Counted from the stretch's first letter, positions 10,187-19,539 are shown. The stretch is DNA of 64,000 nucleotides from CAVSRC01 sp963785065 (GCA_963785065.1 CAWATX010000002.1:248001-312000); one strand, 5' to 3'. Made by a program: numbers and translations. The notes: a model not told the origin generated them from the letters alone.

Positions 10187-11623
10187 ATGCGGCGAACGCG
10201 CCGGACGAAAATTCTTGCCACGCTCGGGCCTGCCTCTTCCGACAAGGCGGTGATCACGAAGCTGTTCCGCGCAGGCGCGGACGTCTTCCGCATCAACATG
10301 AGCCATTGCAATCACGACCTGATGCGCCGCCTGGCGGCTAACATCCGCGAGGTCGAGGCCGAAGAAGGCCATCCCATCGGCATTCTGGTCGATCTGCAGG
10401 GACCGAAGCTGCGCGTCGGCATGTTCGCCGACAAGACCGTCAACCTGACGCTTGGCCAGAGCTTCGTGCTCGACGCCAATCCCGACCCCGGCGATGCGAC
10501 GCGCGTCGAGCTGCCCCATCCGGAGGTGCTCTCCGCGCTCGAGCCCGGCCATCGGCTGCTGCTCGACGACGGCCGTGTGCGCCTGCGCGTCACCAAGGTG
10601 ACCAAGGGGCGCGTGGTCACCACGGTCGAGGTCGGCGACCACCTTTCCGACCGCAAGGGCGTCAGTATTCCAGACACCACCATCTCTTTCGGCGCGCTGA
10701 CGCCGAAGGACCGTGCCGACCTGGAAGCGGCGCTCAACACCGGCGTCGACTGGATCGCCCTGTCGTTCGTCCAGCGCGCCGAGGACCTTTCCGAAGTGCG
10801 CAAGCTCGCCCGCGGCCGCGCCGGCATCCTGGCCAAGATCGAGAAGCCACAGGCGGTCGAGCGCCTGGCCGCGATCGTCGAGCACGCCGATGCGCTCATG
10901 GTCGCCCGCGGCGACCTCGGCGTGGAGATGCCGCTGGAGCGCGTGCCCGGCATCCAGAAGCAGATCACCCGCGCCTGCCGGCGCGCCGGCAAGCCGGTGG
11001 TCGTCGCCACCCAGATGCTCGAATCGATGATCGCCGCTCCGGTGCCGACCCGTGCCGAGGTGTCGGACGTCGCCACCGCCGTCTTCGAGGGCTGCGACGC
11101 GGTCATGCTGTCAGCCGAATCCGCCTCCGGTGCCTTCCCGGTCGAGGCGGTCGCCACCATGGACAAGGTCGCCACCGAGGTCGAGCGCGATCCCAACTAC
11201 GTCAACATTCTGCGGGCGCAGCGCACCGAGCCGGAGGCGACGTCTTCAGACGCCATCTCGGCAGCCACGCGGCAGATCGCCGAGACGCTGAATCTGGCCG
11301 CGATCTGCTGCTACACGGCCTCCGGCAACACCGCCGTGCGCGCCTCGCGCGAGCGGCCCAACACGCCGATCCTGGCGCTCTCGCCGGTGGTCTCCACCGC
11401 CCGCCGCCTGTCGCTGGTCTGGGGCCTGCACTGCGTCTTCGGCCAGGAGCCGGACAATCTCGACGACATGGTCGGGCATGCCAGCATCATGGCCCACCGC
11501 GAGGGACTGGCCGGCCCCGGCGACCGCATCATCATCACCGCCGGCGTTCCGCTTGGCACGCCCGGCGCCACCAACATGCTGCGCATCGCCTATGTCGCCG
11601 CCGGCGGCTTCGGCAACGAGTAG
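10187..11623 (+). CDS. pyk: Pyruvate kinase
   Basis: A 478-residue cytoplasmic glycolytic enzyme converting phosphoenolpyruvate and ADP to pyruvate and ATP. The N-terminus TKILATLGPAS and FRINMSHCNHD are standard. The signature ILAKIEKPQAVERL contains the catalytic lysine and metal-binding Glu, and MVARGDLGVEMP completes the metal and substrate site. The allosteric C-terminal domain is present (SGNTAVRASRERPNTPILAL). Length is typical for a type II enzyme. The ATG sits one base after the DUF1036 stop, with that gene's end supplying the ribosome binding region. Confidence 0.97.
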   Translation: MRRTRRTKILATLGPASSDKAVITKLFRAGADVFRINMSHCNHDLMRRLAANIREVEAEEGHPIGILVDLQGPKLRVGMFADKTVNLTLGQSFVLDANPDPGDATRVELPHPEVLSALEPGHRLLLDDGRVRLRVTKVTKGRVVTTVEVGDHLSDRKGVSIPDTTISFGALTPKDRADLEAALNTGVDWIALSFVQRAEDLSEVRKLARGRAGILAKIEKPQAVERLAAIVEHADALMVARGDLGVEMPLERVPGIQKQITRACRRAGKPVVVATQMLESMIAAPVPTRAEVSDVATAVFEGCDAVMLSAESASGAFPVEAVATMDKVATEVERDPNYVNILRAQRTEPEATSSDAISAATRQIAETLNLAAICCYTASGNTAVRASRERPNTPILALSPVVSTARRLSLVWGLHCVFGQEPDNLDDMVGHASIMAHREGLAGPGDRIIITAGVPLGTPGATNMLRIAYVAAGGFGNE

Positions 11624-11685
11624 GCCTTGAGCGGCGGCGTCCGCACCGTGCCGACGGCTCTTCGCCTTGTTGTTGAGAAACCGCC

Positions 11686-12669
11686 ATGGATGACAGCGAG
11701 CAAGCGATAGCCGCCCTTGCCGAACGATACCGGCGTTTTGCTGCTGAGGAGGCGCGCGGCTCTTCGCCCCTTTACGAAACCCTCGCCAACCATGTCGCGG
11801 AAACGCCCGCGCTCCTCACTTTTCTTTCCGGCTTTCCGAGCGCACTACAGCAACCGAACCTGTTCCTGGCTTCCGTCCGACTGGTCGCAGGCGTGCCGCC
11901 CGATCCAGACGCGCTGGACGAAATCGTACGCCGGGAAGGACCGGCGATTGCCCGGACAATGCGCAGTCGGACAACCCAGACCAACGAGCCGGGCCGGTGC
12001 GCCACGCTCCTTCCGGTGCTGGCCGCAATCCCCGGTCCGATCGCATTGCTCGAGGTGGGCGCCTCAGCCGGTCTCTGCCTGCTTCCGGACATGTACGGAT
12101 ACGACTACGGCAAGCAGACGATCAGCGCGCCAAGCGAGACGCGCGCGATTGCTCCGGTGCTGCACAGCGTTGCCTCCCCAAACACGCCCATCCCGCGATC
12201 GCTTCCCGAAGTCGTCTGGCGCGCCGGCCTGGATTTGACACCACGCAGCGTCCACAGCGCCACTGACATGGCATGGCTGGAGACGCTGGTCTGGCCGGAG
12301 CAGGATCAACGCCTCGCCCGGCTCAGGTCAGCAGTATCGGTTGCCAGGATGATCAATCCCCAGGTGGTGCGCGGCGACCTGAGAACGGATCTGGCCAAGA
12401 TTGCCGCCGGTGCTCCTGCGCACGCCACGCTCGTGGTCTTCCACACCGCTGTTCTCGCCTACCTTCCATCCCAGGACGACCGGGACGCGTTCGCACGCTC
12501 TTGCCGAGACCTCGGGGCAACCTGGATCAGCAACGAGTCTCCTTCGGTGTATCCATGGGTCGCGGCGAAGGTCGCCGGCCCGCCGCCCAGGGGGATGTTT
12601 CTGCTTTCGATCGATGCCGATCCGGTTGCCTGGACGGCGCCGCACGGTCAAAGGATCGCGTGGCTGTAG
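11686..12669 (+). CDS. DUF2332 family protein
   Basis: A 327-residue cytoplasmic protein of the DUF2332 family. Family features are the N-terminal RYRRFAAEEARGSSPLYE, an internal LLEVGASAGLCLLPDMYGYDYG block reminiscent of a methyltransferase nucleotide-binding loop, and a C-terminal LLSIDADPVAWTAPHGQ. No function is known. GAGA lies just before the ATG. It follows pyk by 62 bases on the same strand and ends 22 bases from the convergent TPR gene. The base composition is slightly less GC-biased at third positions than pyk, which may mean a later arrival, but the effect is small and judged by eye. Confidence 0.8.
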   Translation: MDDSEQAIAALAERYRRFAAEEARGSSPLYETLANHVAETPALLTFLSGFPSALQQPNLFLASVRLVAGVPPDPDALDEIVRREGPAIARTMRSRTTQTNEPGRCATLLPVLAAIPGPIALLEVGASAGLCLLPDMYGYDYGKQTISAPSETRAIAPVLHSVASPNTPIPRSLPEVVWRAGLDLTPRSVHSATDMAWLETLVWPEQDQRLARLRSAVSVARMINPQVVRGDLRTDLAKIAAGAPAHATLVVFHTAVLAYLPSQDDRDAFARSCRDLGATWISNESPSVYPWVAAKVAGPPPRGMFLLSIDADPVAWTAPHGQRIAWL

Positions 12670-12691
12670 CACGCGCCCCCGGGCGGTCGAT

Positions 12692-13285
12692 CTAGATTCC
12701 CTTGCCGAGCTTGTCCTCGAGCAGCCGCAGGCTGACCAGTACGTCCTCACGCCAGCGATCGATCGCCAGCGACTGGCGATAGGCGGTGAGTGCCTCCTGG
12801 TACCTGCCGAGATCTTCCATGATCCAGCCACGGCCGGCGAGCGCGCCCCAGTGGCGCGGCTCGAGGGCGAGCGTGCGATCAATATCGGCCAGCGATTTTG
12901 TGCAAAACGAATGGTCGTCGGCGCCCATCAGCCAATAGACGGTCGCCCGCTTGTTCCAGCCTTCGGCATAGTCCGGCTTCCTGAGGACGATGGAATCGAG
13001 ATAGCCGATCGCCAGCTTGTAGGCGCCGGCATTGACCGCGGCGATGGCATAATCCATCAGCTGGTTGACCTCAGGGTCGCCGGAATCGAGCCACAGCGCC
13101 TCGATGCGCGATTCGATCGTGCGCGCGTCGGCCTCCTCGGTGACGTCCTTGAGCGCGGCAAACAGGCTGTCGAGTTCCACCGTCTTGGCCGACGGTGTCG
13201 TCGCGGCCGCCTGGTCCGGCGCAGCGCCGGCTCCTGACGCCGGAGCGAACAGCAAGGCCGCAGCAAGGGCAAGCACGATCCGCAT
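12692..13285 (-). CDS. Secreted tetratricopeptide-repeat protein, paralog A
   Basis: A 197-residue exported protein. The signal peptide (MRIVLALAAALLFAPASGAGA) is followed by about three TPR-like units; the last two read LALEPRHWGALAGRGWIMED and YQEALTAYRQSLAIDRW. It is likely a periplasmic scaffold. It is clearly homologous to the next gene upstream (13365-13982): both keep EGWNKRATVYWL/F, LEPRH and a terminal LE-K-G--I. The two are a tandem duplication with a 79-base spacer and presumably form one transcript. No partner is evident from the neighbourhood. Confidence 0.8.
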   Translation of the reverse strand: MRIVLALAAALLFAPASGAGAAPDQAAATTPSAKTVELDSLFAALKDVTEEADARTIESRIEALWLDSGDPEVNQLMDYAIAAVNAGAYKLAIGYLDSIVLRKPDYAEGWNKRATVYWLMGADDHSFCTKSLADIDRTLALEPRHWGALAGRGWIMEDLGRYQEALTAYRQSLAIDRWREDVLVSLRLLEDKLGKGI

Positions 13286-13364
13286 GGGTCAAAGCCTACG
13301 CACCGCCGGCCGATCCGGTCAAAACACACGGCCGTGACCGGGCACCCTGACGCGGAGGCACGGA

Positions 13365-13982
13365 TCAGATGTTCCGGCCGGTCTTCTTTTCCAGTTCGTC
13401 GAGGACTTTTCGCGCATTGGCCAGATGCGGATCGAGCGCCAGCGCCTGGCGGTAGACGGCGATCGCCCGCTTGTCGTCGCCGATTGCGCGGAAGATCGAG
13501 CCGAGGCCGATCAGCGCACCGAAATGGCGCGGCTCGAGCACCAGCACATGCTCGATATCGGAGATCGACGCGCCGAATTTGTCGGTGAGGAAATAGACCG
13601 TCGCCCGCTTGTTCCAGCCTTCGACGTAGTCGGGCTTGAGGGTGACGATGCGGTCGAGGATATCGAGCGCCTGTGCATAGTTCTTCTTGGCGATCGCCTC
13701 GACGCTCCACGACATCAGCAGATCGACGGTATCGCTGCCCGACTGCAGCCAGATGGCGATGATGGCGTCTTCCGTCCGCGTCGCGTCGGCATCGTCCTTG
13801 GCCGATTTCAGCCGGGCGAAGAGCGTATCGAGCTGTTCGGCGCGGCTTGGCGTCTTGGCCGGCGGCTGCGCGGCAGCAGCCGCATCTGCGGCGGGCGCAG
13901 GCGGTACCTCACCGGCCGCCCAGGCCGACGGCAGGGCGGTCAGCACCAGTGACAGGGCAAGCGCCGCAGCAGCGATCTTCAT
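13365..13982 (-). CDS. Secreted tetratricopeptide-repeat protein, paralog B
   Basis: A 205-residue exported protein with a signal peptide (MKIAAAALALSLVLTALPSA) and an Ala/Pro-rich linker, then TPR units including EGWNKRATVYFLTDKFGASI and LEPRHFGALIGLGSIFRAIG. The ATG at 13982 is chosen over an upstream TTG at 14018 because it gives a clean signal peptide. It is the upstream member of a tandem paralog pair with 12692-13285. The pair resembles secreted TPR proteins common in rhizobia that have no assigned role. Confidence 0.8.
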   Translation of the reverse strand: MKIAAAALALSLVLTALPSAWAAGEVPPAPAADAAAAAQPPAKTPSRAEQLDTLFARLKSAKDDADATRTEDAIIAIWLQSGSDTVDLLMSWSVEAIAKKNYAQALDILDRIVTLKPDYVEGWNKRATVYFLTDKFGASISDIEHVLVLEPRHFGALIGLGSIFRAIGDDKRAIAVYRQALALDPHLANARKVLDELEKKTGRNI

Positions 13983-14060
13983 GAGAAAAATGATAGGGCG
14001 GGCGAGGACGCCCGTCAAAGCCGCTTTCGCCCGGCCCTCAGGCCGGCGGGCGCCGGCGCC

Positions 14061-14186
14061 TCAGCCCTGGCGCGCCTTGAAGCGGCGATTGGTCTTGTTG
14101 ATGATGTAGACGCGCCCCTTACGCCGCACGAGGCGGTTGCCCCGGTGGCGCGTGCGAAGCGATCTCAAGGAATTACGGATCTTCAT
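14061..14186 (-). CDS. rpmJ: 50S ribosomal protein L36, cysteine-free form
   Basis: A 41-residue, very basic protein beginning MKIRNSLRSLRTRHRGNRLV and ending NKTNRRFKARQG. This is the short large-subunit protein L36 in its zinc-independent (C-minus, YkgO-type) form, with no cysteine, as is normal in Alphaproteobacteria. The ATG at 14184-14186 is certain from the conserved start, although no good Shine-Dalgarno is seen before it. It sits alone, 78 bases upstream of TPR paralog B on the same strand. Confidence 0.95.
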   Translation of the reverse strand: MKIRNSLRSLRTRHRGNRLVRRKGRVYIINKTNRRFKARQG

Positions 14187-14593
14187 CGGGGGCGGCCCGC
14201 GTGTCAGGAATGAAACGAGCGCGGAAATCCGCGCCCTGTCGAATTGGCCGGGAAAATATGGAGGCGCGGCGGGCAAGTCAAGCAAGCTCTGGCGGGCCGT
14301 TCGCGGGCGGCCCCATGGCCACGCTTCACCGGTCGCCGTCGCCCCTCGCGGTCCGGCGGAAATCCGGGGATGGCCTGTTGCCGCGGCACGCCTTGGAAAA
14401 AAGGGCAATCCGCGAGACCCTTCAAATGCCGAAAGGTGGTTGCCTGCGGCATGGCGCGTTGCGCCCGATCCCGGTAGTACCGGGGCCAATCATGCACTAA
14501 CAAACAAACCGGACCTTCAGACAGGGCCGCTCATCGCGGCCCCAGGAAGAACGCCCGGCCGCCGCGAAGCGCCGCATGAGGGAGGGAAGTTCC
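14187..14593. other. Gene-free interval between rpmJ and the SDR gene
   Basis: About 400 bases without a supported gene. Open frames here lack recognisable products and start signals. The interval must contain the divergent promoters of rpmJ and the dehydrogenase. A purine-rich AGGGAGGGAAG at about 14578-14588 is the dehydrogenase ribosome binding site. I see no clear terminator, repeat or RNA structure. Confidence 0.6.
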
Positions 14594-15370
14594 ATGCCAG
14601 ACGATAATTTTGCCATCTACCCGAGCCTAGCCGGCAGGGCCGTGGTGATTTCGGGTGGGGCGACGGGAATCGGGGAGGGTCTTGTCCGTGCCTTCGCCGC
14701 TCAAGGCAGCAAGGTTGGTTTCGTCGACATCGCGGTCGCGGCCGGAGAGGCCTTGCAGGCCGAACTGCTCGCGGCCGGGCAGAGCGTGCACTTCATCCAT
14801 TGCGATGTCACCGACGTCGTCGCCTACCAGGCAGCCATCGCCGATTTCGCCGCCGTCAACGGCCCGTGCGGGGTACTCGTCAACAACGCTGCCAATGACC
14901 AGCGCCACAAGTGGAACGAGATCACGCCGGAACTCTGGGAGGCCGGCCTCGCCGTCAATCTGCGCCATTCCTTTTTCGCCGCCCAGGCGGTCATACCCGG
15001 CATGATCGCCATGTCCGGCGGATCGATCATCAACCTGGGCTCGTTCAGCTGGATGATCATGTTGACCGAACTTGCGCCCTATACCTCGTCCAAGGCCGGC
15101 GCCCACGGCCTGTCGCGATCGCTGGCCAAGGAGCTCGGCCAGCACAGCATCCGGGTCAATACGCTGGTGCCGGGATGGACCATGACCGAGCGGCAACTGA
15201 CCCGCTGGGTCGGCGACGAGGAGAACCGCCTCATCGACGCTTCGCAGGCGCTGAAGGGACGGGTCTATCCCGCCGACATCGCGCGCATGGCGCTGTTTCT
15301 CGGCGCCGACGACAGCCGCATGATCAGCGGCCAGGATTTCATCGTGGACGGCGGCTGGGCCCATGGCTGA
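14594..15370 (+). CDS. SDR family sugar dehydrogenase, XylB-like
   Basis: A 258-residue NAD(P)-dependent short-chain dehydrogenase. The cofactor loop is SGGATGIGEG, the structural motif VNNAANDQRHKW, the catalytic Ser lies in NLGSFSW and the catalytic Tyr/Lys in YTSSKAG. The overall pattern, especially AIYPSLAGR at the start, NDQRHK, VNLRH and the FIVDGGW end, is close to my recollection of Caulobacter XylB. D-xylose or another aldose oxidised to a lactone is therefore a reasonable substrate. The ATG at 14594 is chosen because the strong GAGGGAGG lies just before it and after the upstream in-frame ATG at 14576. No other sugar-catabolism gene is adjacent. Confidence 0.85.
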   Translation: MPDDNFAIYPSLAGRAVVISGGATGIGEGLVRAFAAQGSKVGFVDIAVAAGEALQAELLAAGQSVHFIHCDVTDVVAYQAAIADFAAVNGPCGVLVNNAANDQRHKWNEITPELWEAGLAVNLRHSFFAAQAVIPGMIAMSGGSIINLGSFSWMIMLTELAPYTSSKAGAHGLSRSLAKELGQHSIRVNTLVPGWTMTERQLTRWVGDEENRLIDASQALKGRVYPADIARMALFLGADDSRMISGQDFIVDGGWAHG

Positions 15371-15452
15371 GGCGCCGACGACGCGGCCGACCTAAATGGT
15401 CCGCCGGTCGGCGATCAGGCGGCCCTCCGGCGCCCCTTAGCACCGCTTCACG

Positions 15453-18275
15453 TCAGGCCTGGCGGGCCACGCCCTCCTGCGCCATCAGCTCGCCCGCCAG
15501 CAGGGGCAGAAAACCGGCAAAGCGATCACCCGGTACCGCCGGCGAGAACAGGAAGCCCTGCGCGCGGCTGCATCCCAGCGTCTGGAGCATGGCCCGCTGC
15601 TCCTCCGTCTCGACACCCTCGGCAATCACCGTGATACCCAGAGCCTCGGTGAGCGACGTGATGTTGCGCACGATGGCCTCGTCCCTCGGGTCGGTGGCAA
15701 TGCTGCGGATGAACGAGCGGTCGATCTTGAGAACGTCGACAGGCAACCGCTTGACGTAAGAGAGGCTCGAGTAGCCGGTTCCGAAATCGTCGATGGCAAT
15801 CCTGAACCCATGCTCCTTGAGCCGCTTGGTCATGGCGATCACCATGTCGGGATTGCTGATGAGAGCGTTCTCGGTGATCTCGAGCGAAATCGTCGAAGGA
15901 TCGATACCATAGCGCTGCGCCGCGTCGATCAGCTCTTCGGCGAGCTCTTCCCTGGACAGCTGGCGCGGCGACAGGTTGACATGAAGTGGCAGCGACTGCC
16001 CCCTCATCCGTCGCCATTGCTCCAGACGCGCGAAGGCCAACTCGATCACCCGCCGCCCGACATCGACGATCAGGCCGGTGGTCTCGGCGATGGTGATGAA
16101 TTCAGTCGGGCTGACCAGCCCGCGCTGCGGATGATGCCAGCGCATCAGGGCTTCCGCCCCCAGCAGGCGTCCATCCGCCAACGACACGATCGGCTGATAG
16201 AACACGTCGAGTTCGTCATGCGCCAGAGCGCGGCGCAGATCGGTCTCGGCCTCCAGGCGCTGCACGGCGGCAACTTCGAGGGTCTCGTCGAACAGCGTGC
16301 AGGTGTTCTTGCCACTCGCCTTGGCGTGGTACATGGCGACATCGGCCTTGCGCAGCAGTTCATCCGCGCTCGCTTGCCCAACCTCGCCCACGGCAATGCC
16401 GAAACTGCCGCCGACCACGACGTCGCGCCCGCCGACCGAGATCGGCACGCGGATGGCATTGAGAAGGCGGCAGCACACGTTGCGCGCTTCCGCCACGGCG
16501 ACGTCGGTCTCAAGCAGAACCGTGAACTCATCGCCGCCAAAGCGCGCACCGACGTCGCCGGCGCGCAGGACATGCCGCATCCGTTCGGCCACCGTTTTGA
16601 GAATCAGGTCGCCGGCATCGTGGCCGAGGCTGTCGTTGACCACCTTGAAGTTGTCGAGATCGAAGAAGATCACCGCGACCGATGCTTCCGACCGGGCATC
16701 CGACGACAGGGTGAGCCGCAGCCGCTCCTGGAAGAAGGCCCTGTTGGCAAGCCCGGTCAGCGGATCGCGGAAGGCCATATCCTCCAGCCGCAGCTCATAG
16801 GACTTGCGGTCCGTCACGTCATGGAAGGTGATGACGATGCCTGCCACCGCCGGATCGCGCAGCAGGTTCGTCAGCACCACGTCATAGTCGTGCCGGCTGC
16901 CGTCCGGCCATACCAGCCCGACCGAGCATGTCCGCGTGGTCCCCGGTGAGGTCTCCAGTTCGGCGACCGTGGCACGCAGCCGGTCCCTGTCCCTGGTGCA
17001 GATGCGCCTCCAGAAGTCGTCCCGCGTGCCCGCGTCACTGTCCTCGCGCCAAACCAGCGTCGCGGCAGGGTTGCCGAATCTGACCTCGCCCATCGGGCCA
17101 AGCACGACGATGAGGTCGTGCACGCTGCGGATCAGGGCGCCAAGGCGTTCCTCGCTTGCCTTGAGCGCCCGCTCGGCGCGGCGGCGGTCGGCAAGTTCAC
17201 TGTGAACAGCGCGATAGAGTCGTCCGTTCTCGAGCGCCGCCGCGCTCTGGCCGGCGTAGAGCATGGCAATGGTTTGCAGATCCGGATCGAAGGGGGTGGG
17301 CAAGGCGCGGAACGCAAACAGCAGGCCATCCAGCCGGTCGCGCCCAATCGGCAGCGCAAGCAAGGCGCGCCGTGCCGCAGTTGCTTGTCCCCCGGCCCCT
17401 CGACCGGGTGGCACCTCGATCATTTCCGCATGCGATTCGAACCGGCTGAGTCCCGTAGTTGCCAGAAGCCGCGTCACAAGTTCGGCAAGCCGATCGTCGG
17501 CCAGAATCGGAGCCCCATGATCGGCCCGGCTCTGAATGACACCGGCGTTGTCGATGAGGACGAACGTCGCGCTGTCGGCGCCGACCAGTCCGGGGAACTC
17601 CTCGACGGTCCGCTGCACCACGCCGTTCTGTTCGAGATCGATGCCGATGGTGCGCTCCGAGCGGACGATACGCTCCAACTGCGCCCGGCGCTGCGCCTGC
17701 TCGACCGCCTGACCGATGCGGTAGGCCATCGCCGTCAGGAGACCGACCTCGGAGAAGATGAAGGGCTCGGCGCGGCAGCGCGCCAGAATGAGCACGCCCC
17801 GCGCGGCATGGCTGGCGGAGACTGGGAGATAGAGGACGCTCCCCACTTCGAGGTCGCGCAATTGCCCCTCGACCATCGCATCCTGGGCCGCATCCTTGAC
17901 CAGAAGCGGACTGCCGTCACGCATCGTTCGCGCGACGTTGCCATCCGCCTCGGTGGAGAAGGGCAACGTCGCCGAATCTTCGGGCAGGCCGATGGAGGAC
18001 AGCGGCACGTAGGAGCCGGTCCCTGCCGGATCGAGCAGGATGACCACCTCCGCTGCGAACAGCTCGGAGAGCGTCAGCAGGATGCGCTCGAGCAGCGCGT
18101 CGAGTTCGCCTGAATCGTTGATCGCCGTCAGAAGCCTGGTCAGGCGCGTTGCGTCGCGCACCGCCAGGTTTGCGGCATGCATGGCTGCATCCCTCGACAG
18201 GCGAAGCCTGTTGAGGCTCTCCTCCTCGGCCGCCGGCAAGGTGGCCGAGGAGGAGCACGGGACCCGGATGTCCAT
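15453..18275 (-). CDS. GAF-GAF-PAS-GGDEF-EAL c-di-GMP enzyme
   Basis: A 940-residue cytoplasmic protein with no membrane segment. Two GAF-like domains (about 50-195 and 210-350) precede a PAS domain (about 365-490). The GGDEF domain has an intact GGDEF at 580-584 with a product-inhibition I-site RAGD at 571-574. The EAL domain has EAL at 708-710 and the other catalytic motifs (NLSPRQLS, EITENALI, DDFGTGYSSL, KIDRSF, EGVETEEQ). Both diguanylate cyclase and phosphodiesterase activities therefore look possible. It starts 7 bases after the stop of the FIST gene, so one transcript encodes both, suggesting that the FIST protein supplies the signal. Confidence 0.93.
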   Translation of the reverse strand: MDIRVPCSSSATLPAAEEESLNRLRLSRDAAMHAANLAVRDATRLTRLLTAINDSGELDALLERILLTLSELFAAEVVILLDPAGTGSYVPLSSIGLPEDSATLPFSTEADGNVARTMRDGSPLLVKDAAQDAMVEGQLRDLEVGSVLYLPVSASHAARGVLILARCRAEPFIFSEVGLLTAMAYRIGQAVEQAQRRAQLERIVRSERTIGIDLEQNGVVQRTVEEFPGLVGADSATFVLIDNAGVIQSRADHGAPILADDRLAELVTRLLATTGLSRFESHAEMIEVPPGRGAGGQATAARRALLALPIGRDRLDGLLFAFRALPTPFDPDLQTIAMLYAGQSAAALENGRLYRAVHSELADRRRAERALKASEERLGALIRSVHDLIVVLGPMGEVRFGNPAATLVWREDSDAGTRDDFWRRICTRDRDRLRATVAELETSPGTTRTCSVGLVWPDGSRHDYDVVLTNLLRDPAVAGIVITFHDVTDRKSYELRLEDMAFRDPLTGLANRAFFQERLRLTLSSDARSEASVAVIFFDLDNFKVVNDSLGHDAGDLILKTVAERMRHVLRAGDVGARFGGDEFTVLLETDVAVAEARNVCCRLLNAIRVPISVGGRDVVVGGSFGIAVGEVGQASADELLRKADVAMYHAKASGKNTCTLFDETLEVAAVQRLEAETDLRRALAHDELDVFYQPIVSLADGRLLGAEALMRWHHPQRGLVSPTEFITIAETTGLIVDVGRRVIELAFARLEQWRRMRGQSLPLHVNLSPRQLSREELAEELIDAAQRYGIDPSTISLEITENALISNPDMVIAMTKRLKEHGFRIAIDDFGTGYSSLSYVKRLPVDVLKIDRSFIRSIATDPRDEAIVRNITSLTEALGITVIAEGVETEEQRAMLQTLGCSRAQGFLFSPAVPGDRFAGFLPLLAGELMAQEGVARQA

Positions 18276-18282
18276 GGTATCC

Positions 18283-19443
18283 TCAGAGTGCGAGGGCCGT
18301 CAGGGTACAGTTGTGCGTGCCGAGGACACCCGAAGTTCGCGCAAACTCGCCGCAACAATAAATGCCGAAGCTCGGCACGTCGCCGGCAGCCTCCTGCAGG
18401 CGCGCCGACTCCTCCTTGGTCCGTTCGCCCAGCAGCATGGCGCGCGCAGCGCAGCTGAAGGAGAGAAGCACGGCCGTATCCTCGCGCCTGTGGGCAATGG
18501 CGCCGACTTCCTTGGTGACGGCGAGAAGCTTGTCGCGCGTGCTGGCCATCACCTGCACGGCGCTGCCGGCCTGCGGCACGCAGCCCTGGATGCGCAACCA
18601 GCCGTTCGGCGACTTGGCGCGGGCGGCGCGGATGATGAAGGTGCCGTCGCTCTGCATCAGGCCGAGCGGATGGTTGACCGATGTGCCCCAGAAATTGGCC
18701 GCATCCAGTTCGCCGGGGGCGATGCCAAGCTGCTCCTCATAGACGGTGGCAGCCGGCCGCCCGTCGAGTTCCATGACATCGACGCCTTCCGCGCGGGTGA
18801 CCAGCAGCGGCACGCCGATCGGCTCCCAGCCATGCCGCGTGATCACCTCGAACGGCTCGTCCGATGAGATCCAAGCGGCCACGGCGCCCTTTTCGACCAC
18901 CTTGTCATCATGGAAGACGAAGGTCGCAACGAACTTCATCTCGTCACCGGCCGCGCCGCCGACGATCGGCACGCGCGGTCCGGTCACCCGGTAGACGCCG
19001 TTGAACAACTTCTGCAGGTTGCCAGCCAGGCAGTCGGCCAGAAGAACGACGGCGCCATGGCGACCGGGCCCGGCCTGGTCGCGCGCCTCGCGGGTGATCT
19101 GCTGCCCGACTTCGGTCAGACGCTCCCAGATGTTCGCGGCCGAGGCGACACCAAAGCGGTAGCCTCCAGCCGACAGGACCATGACTGCGACGCCCACGCC
19201 GAAGCCCACATAGGTCTCGCGCATGATCTCGCCCGAACCCGTGGCTCCCACCAGATGCGCCGTGCCGGTGACGCTGCGGATGCCTTCCAGAAGCTTCGGC
19301 AGGTCGTAGCGGGGAGACGTGAAAACAAACACCATGGCCGGCGCTTCGCTACCGAGCTGGTTTACCGCATCCTGCGCCGCCGCACGTCCAGCCTCGAAGG
19401 CATCGGCCTTTGAACTCGAACCCGTCCCCGCATGCACGTTCAT
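18283..19443 (-). CDS. FIST-domain sensory protein, possible NosP-like sensor
   Basis: A 386-residue soluble protein with FIST_N (about 35-230) and FIST_C (about 240-375) domains. Family landmarks are LVGATGSGEI, PIVGGAAGDEMKF, the RHGWEPIG turn, VMELDGRPAATVYEEQLG and a C-terminal GIYCCGEFAR. FIST proteins are ligand sensors usually paired with signalling enzymes. Those studied as NosP bind heme and nitric oxide and control a neighbouring kinase or c-di-GMP enzyme. That pairing occurs here: the GGDEF-EAL gene follows at 7 bases. Heme binding is inferred from context only; I cannot identify the ligand residue. An upstream tRNA-Val gene is on the same strand. Confidence 0.88.
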   Translation of the reverse strand: MNVHAGTGSSSKADAFEAGRAAAQDAVNQLGSEAPAMVFVFTSPRYDLPKLLEGIRSVTGTAHLVGATGSGEIMRETYVGFGVGVAVMVLSAGGYRFGVASAANIWERLTEVGQQITREARDQAGPGRHGAVVLLADCLAGNLQKLFNGVYRVTGPRVPIVGGAAGDEMKFVATFVFHDDKVVEKGAVAAWISSDEPFEVITRHGWEPIGVPLLVTRAEGVDVMELDGRPAATVYEEQLGIAPGELDAANFWGTSVNHPLGLMQSDGTFIIRAARAKSPNGWLRIQGCVPQAGSAVQVMASTRDKLLAVTKEVGAIAHRREDTAVLLSFSCAARAMLLGERTKEESARLQEAAGDVPSFGIYCCGEFARTSGVLGTHNCTLTALAL

Positions 19444-19539
19444 CTGTCGCCTCCTCGTTCACGACGTCGCCCCGGCAACGTCAGTACGGAAGGAGACGCT
19501 ACAATCGAGGCGTGAATATTCCGAATATATCTATGGGAA

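Noticed and set aside
14300..14560. Small open frames upstream of the SDR gene
   Set aside because: No ribosome sites, no family features, and several overlapping frames on both strands, as expected by chance.
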